From Taeniopygia guttata (Eukaryota; Chordata; Aves; Passeriformes; Estrildidae), in the NCBI RefSeq assembly GCF_048771995.1, contig NC_133024.1, positions 7,886,001 through 7,950,000 on the forward strand: a stretch of DNA of 64,000 nt, written 5' to 3'. A program made the translations under genes and the position numbers. The notes under the pieces are model-generated. The model searched no databases. It saw only the letters and a list, made by a program, of their open reading frames with translations, and was not told the DNA's origin. This document shows, one piece after another, positions 11,931-23,446 of the stretch (the first letter of the stretch is position 1; the number at the start of each line of letters is the position of its first letter).

Positions 11931-11939
11931 AAAAGAATT

Positions 11940-12182
11940 CACAGAATCATTTAGGTAGGAAAACACCTCTGGGATCACCAAATCCAAGCTCTGACCGACC
12001 ACCTCTTGTCAAACAGAATCCATTCTAAAAAGAATTTCACAGAATCATTTAGGTTGGAAAACAGCTCTGGGATCACTGAATCCAAGCTCTGACCCACCAC
12101 CCCTTGTAAAATAGAATCAATTTAGAATCAATTCTAAAAATAATTTCACAGAGTCATTTAGGTAGGAAAACAGCTCTGGGAT
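11940..12182 (-). repeat. Tandem triplication of the CR1 3' end
   Basis: Units begin CACAGAATCATTTAGG at 11940 and 12038 and CACAGAGTCATTTAGG at 12147. Unit 1 is 98 bp and unit 2 is 109 bp, with an internal small duplication of an AGAATCAATT word. Unit 3 continues after the LTR into the rest of the CR1. Each unit runs from the CR1 terminus through CTCTGGGATCAC and CTTGT(C/A)AAA(C/T)AGAATC. The repeated piece is the extreme 3' end of the element, so it is either a post-insertion tandem duplication or serial insertion at one site. Confidence 0.9.
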
Positions 12183-12801
12183 TGTGGGAATCCAGAGCTT
12201 CCCTCTGGCTGCCCTGGCAGGTCTGGGACCCTGACAGGGGGTCAGGAACCCCCCTGGACAGAACCCCAAGAGACACTGTCTGTGATCTCTGTGCATGGAA
12301 AAGAGTTTTCAATCTTACAGGATGAATTACCAGCTCTGAATGTTTGATATAAGTAATAATTAAGTGTGGCACGGGTGCAAAAGTAAAATTTTAAGATTCT
12401 AGATAAGGGGTCCGAAGGGGACAAGATGGAGGAATTGGGTGTGTTGTGTCCTTTTCCTCCTTCTTCATGCCCTCCATGTTTCACTGTAGTGTTGGCATTT
12501 TTCTATTGGTTTAGGCTGGGGACACACTGTTCAATGTAGATGACAGATATTGGCACATTATTGTAAATATAGTACACGTAGTTTCTGGTATTTAATGTTT
12601 GTAACATCCCACTGAGGGCAGAGCCCCACACGCTGCCCTGCAGGACAGAGCTGCGGCAGGGCAGCAGAACATGTTAGAGATAAACAGAATAAATAACCTT
12701 GAAACCAGCACAGACGAATTATGGCTTCTGCTTTGGCAGCGGGGCTGAAAGACAGAGACTTTATACAATCTCGGAATCATCAATACCCACAGATTCCGAC
12801 A
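12183..12801 (+). mobile_element. Solo ERVK-like LTR with perfect 6-bp target duplication
   Basis: A 619-bp element bounded by TGTGGGAATCC and AGATTCCGACA; the ends form an imperfect inverted repeat (TGTGGGAAT against TGTCGGAAT). It is flanked by TGGGAT at 12177-12182 and again at 12802-12807, a perfect 6-bp target-site duplication of the kind expected for beta/ERVK-type integration. A polyadenylation signal AATAAA lies at 12688-12693, which sets the plus orientation. No internal viral genes adjoin it, so it is a solo LTR left by LTR-LTR recombination. A second member of the same family lies at 60892-61514. Confidence 0.92.
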
Positions 12802-13689
12802 TGGGATCACCGAATCCAAGCTTTGACCGACCACCCCTTGTCAAGCAGACCACGGCACCGAGTGTCATTTCTTGAACACCTCCAGGGGTGGTGACTGCAT
12901 CGCCTCCCTGGGCAGCCCATCCCCATGTTTAACCACTTTCTGTGAAGAAATTCCTCATCATATCCAAACTCAGCCTTCCCTGGTGCAGCCTGAGGCCGTG
13001 TCCTCTTGTCCTGTCGCTATTTGTCTGGGAGTTTAAGCTAATCCCCACCTAGCTACAACCAAAAAGGAAGATGAGGAATTATTGACTGGCATATAGACAA
13101 CTCTTGGTTGTTGGCCCCAGTTCCGACATTGCCCTCACCAATGTTAAACATTTTTTTATCAGTCTCTAAAGGAGGAAATTCTAACTCAGCACAATTAAAG
13201 AATACAAATTTATCTATGTTCATGCATAATTTCTGTGTCCAAAAAGCCCCAAGTGCAGAGAAAACACAAAAAGAGGGGAATTAATAGGGCTGAGGAAAGG
13301 TCATTAAAGTAAAACAAAAGCATAAAAGGACAGAAATGCTTATTAAAAAATCACAGCCTCACATCTGAAACTTATAAAACATAGCCAGTATTTTTAAAAA
13401 ATCCATTTCTTGAAATGGGCAGAAAAATAACCGTTTCTGAACAAAAACATCAGTTACAAAAAACCAATGGAATAATTTGGTAAAAAAATGTTTAATGTCC
13501 CTCTTCTTACAATAGATTTTTTGAATTGGTACTTTAAAATATTTACATTAATGTGAATTCATTCAAGTAGAGCAATCTCCCCCAACAGTAGCTGAACTGA
13601 AGCTATTTTTGTCCTGAAGTGACATATTTGAGGTTCTACCAGTCTATACAAATATCTGCAGAGGCACATTCACTGTTATACCATTGTGC

Positions 13690-13960
13690 TTCAGCCTGAA
13701 AAAAGATGTTCTGTGTGATGCAAAGGCAATAAGATCAATGGCAGGAAAGCCAAAACTAAGGCACCGTACAGATTAGATTGATGAAATCAAAATCCAACTC
13801 GACTCCATCAGTATTGAACACGGATGGAAGGCAGGCAGGACGGTGCTGCAGCGGCAATCTATACATTGTGCTACATAACCTAATTATGCAAGGGCTTTTC
13901 ATCAAAATCTAGTGGCATTTCCTCATAGATTTGCCCTGTAGTATATTTTGGTTTCATATT
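13690..13960. promoter_or_regulatory. Candidate conserved noncoding element
   Basis: A repeat-free block with balanced composition and binding-site-like words, including TAATTATGCAA (13881-13891, homeodomain/POU-like), TGCAAAGGCAATAAGATCAA and GATTAGATTGATGAAATCAA. Its texture resembles vertebrate conserved noncoding elements, unlike the decayed repeats elsewhere in the window. This is inference from composition alone. Confidence 0.2.
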
Positions 13961-14828
13961 TTACAACCCACTAGTCCATTATCTGTTGCTGCCTTTGGTT
14001 CAGTCATTCTGAATCTCTGGACCAAAACAGCCCATCAGATCTTGGCTCTGCTGTCTCTACTTTGTTGACTTTTGGTGCCAGGCTTTCCTTTACTTCAGCT
14101 ATTACTCTGACTCCTGAATTAGATGAAATGCCCCTGGGGACATTCTTCAATGCTCATATTGATGTTCTCTGCAACTTTCCATGGTCCTAATCTATCATCA
14201 ACTAATTACTAGAATTAACCTTTTGTATTCAGTACCTTCCACCTAACAAAATCCCTGACACTGCAGCAACATCCTCTGACTGCAGAAACCTGTCATGAAT
14301 GCTGATAGCAATGAATGTGTGTTATGTCAAGGGCAGGGAACTTTGTATTATTGAAGTTGTCCAGCATATCTGTAATATGAGTTTGCACTCACTTGCTTTG
14401 AGTCAAGAAAGTTTTTCAGCTGGGGAAGTTCAGAGTGAAAGTGGAAAATTATTTTAAACATGATTTTTTTTTTTTCAGTTTTTCACACTAGTTGAGTTTT
14501 TCTTGTTTCTTGTCTGACATCTTGAGATCTAACCTGCAGAAACAAAGAGCACACAGCATTAAAATGAAGTTGGAGAAAGCTGAATTTAGTATTAACTCCA
14601 AATCTAAGTATAATGCTTAACCTATTGTTAAATACTCCACAAAATAAAGCCTTACAGGCATCAAAATTGGGAGGTAACTTTCAACTCTCAGTGAGACAGC
14701 TGACCATCTGTAAAGTGGACATAAGCCCCCTCTGCCTGTCAGCTCAGAGAGGTCTTGTAAAAATGGAATTAAAATTATCGTGAACACTAATAGATGGAAG
14801 AGCTAGTGCATTGAAACAAGACCCTAGG

Positions 14829-14848
14829 TTAATTAATATATTAATTAA
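14829..14848. repeat. Perfect 20-bp AT palindrome
   Basis: The two halves TTAATTAATA and TATTAATTAA are exact reverse complements with no spacer, and a further TTAAT follows at once. It could extrude as a cruciform, but such palindromes also arise by chance in AT-rich DNA. Confidence 0.85.
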
Positions 14849-17800
14849 ATTAATAAAAATGAACATTGCTTTGTGTTTTAGGAGAAGGTTTGAAAAGAGT
14901 CCATAATGAAGATCTCATCTTGTAAACTTAGTAAAAAGCAGAAAACATCAAAGAGTAGAGAATTTGACCAGTTCTGGGTAGCCTGTGAACTGAACAAAGA
15001 AGGCCAAGTACTAAAACAAACAATCCCCAGTGACTGCACAAATGAACATCATGCAGATTTCCTGGTATCAAAATCTTGCAGATAATTTTTCAAATTAAGT
15101 CTCCCATGTCATGTGTAAATACACTTTTCATGTATGCAGTGTTTTAGTGTATTTTTCCTTCACACACACAGAAGTTACCACTCTTTTTTTCTTACTCTCT
15201 GCTACCTACAGACATAAATGTCTACTGTTGTTGGTAGTCCTCCACCACATTACATTTTACATTATTCCAGTGTTTTTTTCTGAAAACCTTTGTTTTAAAG
15301 ACCTTTGCACCTAAGTGCTGACTAAATTGCAGGTAAACCTATCAATGAGAAATGGCAAAACAAGTCTTATCAGTTATTAAAACAATAATAAATTGAATGT
15401 GATTTATAATTCTATATCAGTAAATGATCAACTGCAAACGCACTACTTATTACACTTAAAAATTTCTAGCTCACATCTAAAATCAATACTATCAAAGTAA
15501 ATAGAAGGAAAAAAAGAGATCAATAAAGGTGATTTTTGGCATCATTAAATTGAAACCTTTGTGCAACAGAATAAAAACAAACTAAATTTTTATTTAACTT
15601 GTAGTTTTGTTTTAGAAGCAAAGCTGTCTTTTTCAAAAAACTTTTGAAATCCTTAGATTTGACACTTTTTAGAACCCAACTGTCTAGCCATACTATGAGA
15701 CCTTGTGACGGATTTTTTCTACATCAGTGTTAAAAACCTTCCAGGATCCTGTCGAACTCTACATCTCAGCAGCATCCCACCAACTAAGGCATTTAAGCTG
15801 GATTTTTAAACATAGTTTAATGCAAAAGCCTGAATGTAGACATATAAACTGTAACATTAATATGCACTAATTGAAGAAGGACTTTTGGATCTTTCCCAAT
15901 GTTGTATTTGAATAAACTAATATGCATTAAATAAAATAATTAAAAATAATAACATTTTAGAATTGTACTGTCAAAAAATATTTCACAGATATTCTCAGTG
16001 CTATCCAGTATCCATTACTCATTCTACAGTTCTTCCTGTGAATGGATCAATTAATATTTTGTGTATCTTCATTAGCTTCTGTCATTTTACTTTTGAACAA
16101 GTAAATACACATAGGAATGGAATTCTTTCTCTTCTGTGCTTTGTAACTTATTTGCTCAGTTCATGTTACCAAAGTCCTTCAGTTACACTTGTGAAAACTC
16201 TATAAACACAAAAGTGGCAACATTTCCTACATCTGCCTGACAAAGAAACAATCAGTCCCATAGGGAACGATTGAGTCTTTTTTCAAAAATTTAGTCTTAT
16301 TCTTCAGTTTAAGAAGAAATGAAGACAGAGATTCAAATTTGCCTCCAGAAATAATTTTGCAATATCATCTCTTCTGTGCACAGCCTTGTGACGTTATTTA
16401 CTTTCAATACATGAGTGCTGAGCAATGGTATTGGCGGCAGCTTGGAAGAATTTATCTGAGCTGGCGGAAATACAGTGAAGTTGGTAAAATCTGGAGATTT
16501 GGTTTTTTACTGTCAATGAGAGGATTTGTTGAAGAGTTCTGAATCCAATAATTTATTCCTCTAGTCAGAAAGTAGCTCAAGAAGCACGCAGCAATAATCA
16601 AAGTCAAGAATACGATTCAGAACTAACTCATTCTGATCAGCCTCTAACACATGCTTTTAGTTTTTAGGCTCTCTAATTATTGAGAATATATACATATTTT
16701 TTATTCAGTCCATGGTCAGTACTGCTGGAAAAGTTCTGCATTCCTGAAATTTGGGATGATTTCACAGTCTTTCCAGCCAAGGCAGATTTCAAGGCAGTAG
16801 AGGTACCTCATGTAGCCCCTCTGGGAGACTGTTCACCATCTCACCTTGGCTTCTTTTGTCTACTTTCTGCAGGACAGAATTGAGTTCATGTCCTCTTTCT
16901 CTTACTCAACGTCCTGCAAAATAAAGCCTTGTGCTCTTATGTGGCCCCTCTGCTCTTTTCTTCTTTTCCTTGAGCTGCACTTTGTGTCAAGTGGACCTCC
17001 TGCTGCACTCTTCTCCTTCAAAGCATGGAGACAATTACCAAACACAGGGAAAAATCTCGTGCCAAAAGGGGCAGAAAGGGCTGGGCTTTTCTGCTTTGTG
17101 AAGGTAAAAAGAGAGTGAGTGAGAGAAATGAACACAAAACAATGCCTGGAGTAGAAAGGGTGAGAAAGAGTCCATCTGTTTTAAGGCATTCAATGATGCA
17201 GTGAGACACTGACTGATATAACTATCAGCTAATGAAAATAGAAGGCACAAATGTAAAATTAAGAAAGGAACTTTTTCAAGTATTATTTGGCTGTTAAACA
17301 TACTGACAATGGAAGCCAACTCTGGAAGCCATTTAGAAGGACATGAAAGGACTGACCATTTTCAGCAACAATAAAGGTACCAAAGTTATTGAATGCAGAC
17401 AAATTATTTTAAGGGTTTAAAAAAATCCTTTTACTATGCCCTGACTATTAGGGAAGGCATGAAGCAACCTTTGTCAACTGTGTGGTTTTTGCACCTTCTT
17501 CTGACATGTCTGGTACTATTTGCTATTGTAGACAGACTACCAGACCATATGGATCACAAATCTGATCCAATATGGTAACTCCTTATGTTCTGAAGTGAAA
17601 ATTTTACCAAAAGCATATTGGGAAAGCTTTTGGAAAATCTCAGAAAACTGACACAAAAAATATCTAAGAAATTGCCACCTTCTGTCTGCTAAAAAAAATG
17701 TCAGAGTGTAATCATTGAATTGCTGTCTAATCCAACATGCTCTCTGCTTTTCAGGGCAAATACAGTCTTCAAATGAAACAGTTCCTGAGCTCTTGGGCTT

Positions 17801-20800
17801 TTTTAGGAATTACTTCAATCTGTCTTTGAATAAAGTAACTCTGCTATGTGTTCTGCATGTTAGGTTGCATCTCCAAATGATTTCCCTGGTCACATTCTGA
17901 AGCCCAGACAAAGTGTTTTCAAGGTAGCTATAATTCAATGCTTAAGTAATGTATAAGAAGAAATTTTTTACCCTTTAGTATCACTGGTGCCAGGTTACTA
18001 TTAAAAAAAATTCAGAAACCCAAAACAAGGAATATTTGTCTCACATAGGAGGAAAACAGGTATATTTTCCAAGACATATTTCCATTCTCCTTATCACATC
18101 TCTCCTTTCAAAATGGTAGTGCTGATCAAATAAACCTGATTTCTCCAGGTAAAGCTGATAACAATTTCTCTGCAACCTCCAATTGCTCTGAGTCCTGTAA
18201 CACCCTCATCTAATGTATTTTCCTTCATCCTGTCTCAATGGTAGCTGCATTATTGAACCCCAGAATAAGTGCTGAGTGTGTTACACGTGGACAAGACCTG
18301 GTTTATGCATTTCACATGGCTGCAGTTATGCTCTGTCACCATATCTTTAAAAATACAACAAAAGAATTGTAGCATGTCCTGTCTGTGATTTAATGTAGAG
18401 GCTGCAGCTCCATTCTACTGTCTGATAAAGGGACTGCACCCTGAATTATTTCTCCTGGTTATATATCACACCCTTATCCTTTGTTAAGTTCTTGCAGTTT
18501 TACTTCTCTAGGTACAGAGGAATTAAGCATCTCAAATGCCCTTTGTGAAAGAAAAAACAAAATTTAGAATAATTGCTAAGAGGGAAAGCTCTTGGATAAT
18601 GAGAGATATGGACCTTGTCATTTAAGCATAAATCCTAAATAGAAAGCTTGTGTTGTTTTCCTGTTTGATCTTGCCACAGCCTTCTGTTTAAAAAAAAATC
18701 AATATATTGATTCAGACAAATATAATAACCCAACATACCAGAGCTTGCCTTTGTGAGCTAGGTTATAGGTAGGGTTGATAAAATAATGACATCTCTGAAT
18801 TGCTAAGTTAGTGCACAGCAATTCTAAATAAGGAAGAGCTACAGATTTAGATGTTAAAAACTGAGGAGGGGTTTGGGAGCAGACCTACAAGGTGGGCTGT
18901 GTCTGGCAGACCCACTAACTGCTGAGTCCAGCTGTTACCACTGTCTGGGGAGGGAGGAGCCAGATGCTGAAATGGTCATGATTGTACACCAGAGCAGGTC
19001 AGTTGTACAGAGCTAAAGACCTGGATAAAGGATCCTGAAAACATGAGGCAACTGGAGGGCAAGGTAATGCTTTAGCCCTTCTGAGGCTGCCTGGCTGGGA
19101 GCAGGAGATGTGCAGGGACTGCAGGAGGCAGGGGCTGGGAGGAATGGTGGTAGAACCAGAGAAAGAAACCCATGGCTGGGGCTGAGAGATGAGGAGACAG
19201 GGCTGGAATAAAGGTCGGAAATTGGAGGCTTGCAACAGAAGCACAAGATAGGGAAGGCCACTTTAGGCAGGGCAGAGCAGCTCACTGAGCTGCTTCAGCC
19301 GGCTGAGAAACACATCCACAACTCAGAGGTGTACCTTTGCTGGTTTTCAGATTCTGATGGTCATCAGCTGTCCAGCTGCAAATCTATAGCAGGGTGGGGA
19401 TGCTGCAAAAATGACATTTCTATTTCTTGTGGACAGTAAGATAAAGTAAGTACTTGGATTTGCCAAGGGAAGATATAAATAAGAATGTCTAGAGAATACT
19501 GGAAAGGTAAGATATCCTGAATAGTTACTTACCTTGAAAAAAAACCCAAAAGATGTAAGTTACTAGAATGATTTATTTCTATTTGGCAACAAAGATTCTG
19601 TTTACTATTCTATACACATTAATGCATAAGTGATAGTTCAAAGAGCAGAAGAGTGATACAGAAATCAGGGGGACCACAAATTAATTCAGAGTTTCATCTG
19701 CATGGGAATTAAAAATGAGTAAATAAACTGAAGAAGTAATTATCCATGACAAATGTGAAACACAGAAGATTAAGGTGTGAATTTAACAGTGAACAAGGGA
19801 TTACAGGCAGTTGCAGTTAACAGGGTCTCACTACTGAAGGGCAGTAAGAAAACTCATTTGAATGGCCAGCTGGTGTGAACTGTCACCACCTGAGCTATTT
19901 CCTTCAGCAGCACACATCTATACTGTGAGAAAAGGATTTGTTAAGAATTCTCAGAATCTGCCAGAAATCTCACACAGTCTTGTCCATGTGTATGCAAACA
20001 CTGAGATAAGGTGTGCTGACTTAGGAAGGCCACGGAATAGAGATGACCTTGTTGAGAGAGAGATTGAACTAGAAACAAGTTTCAGTAAGTTTCAAAATAT
20101 GGCCTTGCAAAAAGACCACGTATTTTAGAAAATTAGAACTTTGAAAGATGCACTGTATCAGGACCACATGGGGTAAATAATAGGTTGGTGTGAGAAGTAT
20201 TAGCAGCATTGTTTGGCAGCAGCTAATAGGCTGAAAAATATTTATAAGGTAATGTAACCAGGAAATGTTGGCTTCTGATAGAATGGTGTTGAGTTTTACA
20301 TCTCTTATGTCTCACCCGTCTAGGAGACTGATAATGAAATAAAATATTTTAAAATGCTTCTCAGTTGCCCCATCTCTGTAAAAAAACCAGAATAATCCAA
20401 CATTATACCATCCAAGAGACTTGTCCCTAACCAAGAAGGTAAAGGAAGATAAAGCACTCGGTGACAGGAGCTTATCTAACCAGAGGTCAAGAAGGCCACG
20501 TGTGTACCTGTTCCAAGCACATCTCCATTTCTGTAAGAGGGTGAAGTCCTCAGTCAGCAGCCCCAAGAGGAAACCAAGCAGGGAGTAAGGAAAGGTCCAC
20601 TCAGCCATCAGGCAAGAAAATCCCATGGGTTGGGTTGGTTTGGAGGTGGGAGCATCTGTCAGAAGGGGTGGTTGGGTAGAGGCAGACAATGCACCCTGGA
20701 GCTGACCAAGCCAAATCAGCTCCATCAAGGACATGGCTGTGAATGTGACATGCACTCTTGCTGGCTAGTTCTGCTGTGAGGAGGGCATGCTGGCCCCTTT

Positions 20801-21304
20801 AGGAGCACCCCACAACCATGGCTATGCTCCTGTAGGCTGAGCCCAGCCATGGAATATCTTCACCAGCTATAACATAGTCCATCAAGTAGGCATTTAATAG
20901 TGTCTTCATTTGCTGGGGGAAACAGCTTTTGCATGCAGTTTTTAATCACCAGAAGTTATTCCACCATACTGGAAAATGAAGAGGAAGAAAACTCTGCAAG
21001 GAGAGGGATAGCTGATGTTCCTCCTGCCCTTTCTCTCATACCCACACACCAGCCCTGTGGCTGGACCTCCACCCTGCCAGGGCCATTTTGTTCTTCTGGG
21101 CAGAATCTTCTGTGTGTGTGTGTTTTATTTTTTATAAATATGCTTTCCTGCCTGTTTAGAGGCCTCCTGCAGTGACCCAGGATCAGGATGGCCATGGTAG
21201 AGGAGCAGGAAGCACTAGGAGCCTGGAATGCCTGGGAAGACCACTGAGGAAGCAGGGCAAGTGTAGTGGCCTCAAAGCTCTGGTCTGCCTTTGTTAAGCA
21301 TCAA

Positions 21305-21443
21305 AATTGGGAACTGGGGTGCCCAGTGGAGTCACCATCCCTGGAATTGTTCAAGAAATGACTCATTGTGGCACTTAGTGCTATGGACTTGATGATCTTG
21401 GAGGTATTTCCTGGCTTTAATGATTTTATGATTCCATGGCTGT
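21305..21443 (+). mobile_element. CR1 LINE 3' end fragment
   Basis: Sense-strand CR1 words occur in order: GTGGAGTCACCATCCCTGGA, TTGTTCAAGAAATGACTCA, GTGGCACTTAGTGCTATGG, ACTTGATGATCTTGGAGGT, and the terminus ATGATTTTATGATTCCATG. It is about 140 bp, strongly 5'-truncated and diverged. Confidence 0.85.
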
Positions 21444-21654
21444 GTAGAACTCCTGAGCCACTGGGACACTTAGTCCTCAGTGAGCTGCAGACTCCCTTCA
21501 TGGGAGGTCTGGCAGGATGACACTGTTAGGCTGTATTCATAATTATTCATTTAATCTCCCTTTTGGCTGTTCATTATGCTTTTACTGCTGACTGAAACGT
21601 GGTGATCAGGTGCAAAAACCTTACATCAGTTGATCTCCAACTGTGCATGTTATT

Positions 21655-21830
21655 GGAAAACAATAATCCAATGATAAAATTATAATAATCATAATAAAAA
21701 TTAAAATTTAAAAAGTAATTATTGATAATGAATCAAACAAGGAATTAAATAGTGATAAAATAAGAATTTAAATTGTGCCAAACAAATATGCAAAATTAAA
21801 AAAAAATTAAACAATAATTAAATAGCTTAT
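21655..21830. repeat. Very AT-rich low-complexity block
   Basis: About 175 bp dominated by A and T words (ATAATAATCATAATAAAAAT and similar). Blocks like this can act as matrix-attachment or duplex-unwinding regions, but nothing here distinguishes that from plain low-complexity sequence. Confidence 0.7.
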
Positions 21831-22504
21831 CTATTCTGTTTTTCAGTGTGATTGGATTTTACCAGCATAAACTGAAAAGTATAAAACAAGATAATGAAGG
21901 GGAGGCTTTGTCCTTGTTGTTCCCACACTCCAAAACCAATTTCTTATTTCTATGAAAACTTCCCAAAACAATGCAGTTGAGGTTTACAGGCACAAAGCCC
22001 TGAGAATAACAGGATGAAAATAATGGTGCAAGAAAACTGAAGGGGAAATATTGCAGAGGCTTTGGGAAATATTGGCTCAGCAGCTTCAGAGCAAGCTGTA
22101 ACAATGCAAAGTGCAGCTGAGTTGTAACAATGCTGAGCTCAGGGACCTGTGCAGCACAAATATCAGGGGTTTGTGAAGGGGAGGTATGGAGTGATAACAT
22201 TTCTCAAGGTTCTCTGGTGAGGGGTCTTGATGGAACCATGGCTGCACAGGCCACTACATAGAGGGAGATTGAGATCCTCAGGGGCATGGAGGAAGCAGCA
22301 GTGGAATACAGACCTGGGGGCTCAGGAGAGAAAAATTTCCCCCTACCAGAGGTAGAGGAAGAACACATTCCAGGAGAACGATACATCTATAGAAAGAAAT
22401 GGAAGAAGGACAATTTGGGGACCCACAAACACGTCAGCTTCACTTCAGTTGATGACAAAATGATGAAACATCTTCTTTGGAGCTTTCTCTGGGCAAAATG
22501 AGTG

Positions 22505-22692
22505 AAAACAAGATGAGCAAGAATGGTCAATATGGATTCATTAAGGTTAAATGATGCTTGACCAATCTGATTTGCCTCAGTGCTAAAATAGATGAATCAC
22601 TGCAGAGGGTAAAACAGTGCTGTCTGTGTAGACTTTAGCAGGGCTTGTGACTGGTTTCCCATACTAATCCTGTGCTTGAGGAGCGCTGCTCT
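22505..22692 (+). pseudogene. Decayed CR1 reverse-transcriptase segment
   Basis: Conceptual translation over about 22520-22690 gives NGQYGFIKVK, a stop, then CLTNLIC, later a degenerate match to the conserved CR1 run VYLDFSKAFDTVSH (here disrupted by stops: CRL, stop, QGL, stop, LVSH). This is part of CR1 ORF2, the reverse transcriptase/endonuclease polyprotein, in plus orientation. It is fragmentary, has several in-frame stops and has no coding potential. It is not contiguous with the CR1 3' end at 21305. Confidence 0.75.
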
Positions 22693-23029
22693 GGCTGGAG
22701 AGAGGAGCTCTGGCTGGCAGGACAGGTCCAGCTGGCTGGGCAGGTGAGCTGTGTGCCTGGCTGGGCAGGTATAAATACTAATGTTGCACAAATATAAATA
22801 CTAGCATTGTATAAAAGAGTATAAAATACTAATTTAATGATGAGAGAAAACAAAAGTATAAAAGCACAAATTGCCTCTGGTTGATTTTTTTTTTTTTTCA
22901 GTGCTGGATTTTTTTTGTCATTCTCATGCAAGGCTTGTGAAAATTGTCCCACAGTTTAACTGTGTGTTAATTGTCAATAAATTAATATCCCTGTTTTTTG
23001 AGGAAGACAATAGCAGTATTTTTGCTCTG

Positions 23030-23062
23030 TGGAATTACTCCTATTCTGTTGGAGTAATTCCA
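23030..23062. repeat. Inverted repeat, 12-bp perfect arms
   Basis: TGGAATTACTCC at 23030-23041 and its exact reverse complement GGAGTAATTCCA at 23051-23062, separated by the 9-nt loop TATTCTGTT. It could form a stem-loop in single-stranded DNA or RNA. No element boundary is apparent around it. Confidence 0.9.
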
Positions 23063-23412
23063 ACTATTGGACTGTCTAATCAGCAACCTTTTAAATATAC
23101 ACAGTTGAATAAAACAATTGAAGGAGAAGCTGCAAATGATTATTTCTGAAGCTGTGATCTGAGTTCCAGGTTGTGCAATTCTGGGAGCCCAAAGACAGGA
23201 AACCATGGACACAGTAATTGCAAGCAGAGGTGCCAGGAGTCCTGCATCTCATCTAACACACATGCAACTACTTCAAATGAGCTTCATGAGCAGGAGTGAA
23301 TCCCATGTAGTGGCACATAGTTTACAAGGATTTTGTGCAACATGGCCATATGAATCTTTCTCATATCTTGAGTTACCCCTGGAATGCCACTAAGGATCTC
23401 TTACACTCTGGA

Positions 23413-23446
23413 TTTTTTTTTTTTTTTTATTAAAAAAAAAAAAAAA
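23413..23446. repeat. Facing homopolymer tracts T16-ATT-A15
   Basis: Sixteen T residues, the spacer ATT, then fifteen A residues make a perfect homopolymeric inverted repeat with a 3-nt loop. It may reflect two poly-A tails of oppositely oriented retrocopies meeting, or slippage with inversion. Likely unstable in replication and error-prone in sequencing. Confidence 0.9.

Larger units (their letters stand above)
11931..13063 (-). mobile_element. CR1 LINE 3' fragment interrupted by an LTR
   Basis: Read on the minus strand this is a CR1 3' end. On the plus strand it shows CACAGAATCATTTAGG, CTCTGGGATCACC, TTGACCGACCACCCCTTGTC, then after the inserted LTR CTTGAACACCTCCAGGG, CTCCCTGGGCAGCCCAT, CTGTGAAGAAATTCCTC, GTCCTCTTGTCCTGTCGCT and CCCACCTAGCTACAACC. 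The order matches reversed CR1. It is 5'-truncated and noncoding. The terminal part is tandemly repeated and a solo LTR occupies 12183-12801; both are annotated separately. Confidence 0.9.
13064..21304. other. Long AT-rich stretch without recognised genes or elements
   Basis: About 8 kb with no gene. It contains a palindrome at 14829-14848 and a candidate conserved block at 13690-13960, annotated separately. A GC-richer purine-rich patch at about 18860-19310 has only short frames. The 147-codon minus-strand frame at 20312-20755 has a membrane-like composition but no known family motif and lies in otherwise ordinary DNA. I regard it as a chance frame. Confidence 0.5.

Noticed and set aside
11022..12002. 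326-codon minus-strand frame rich in Pro, His and Ser with repeated motifs (and a 217-codon frame overlapping it)
   Set aside because: It is the reverse strand of the minisatellite. Unit lengths of 30, 33 and 34 bp shift the frame, two frames stay open at once because the C-rich strand lacks stop codons, and its start lies in CR1 sequence.
20312..20755. 147-codon minus-strand frame with hydrophobic stretches
   Set aside because: No known motif, in ordinary noncoding surroundings and with no exon signals that I trust. Could be revisited with a protein search.
22286..22501. 71-codon hydrophilic frame just before a CR1 reverse-transcriptase remnant
   Set aside because: Looks protein-like in composition but matches no family I recognise. 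Too short for a gene call.
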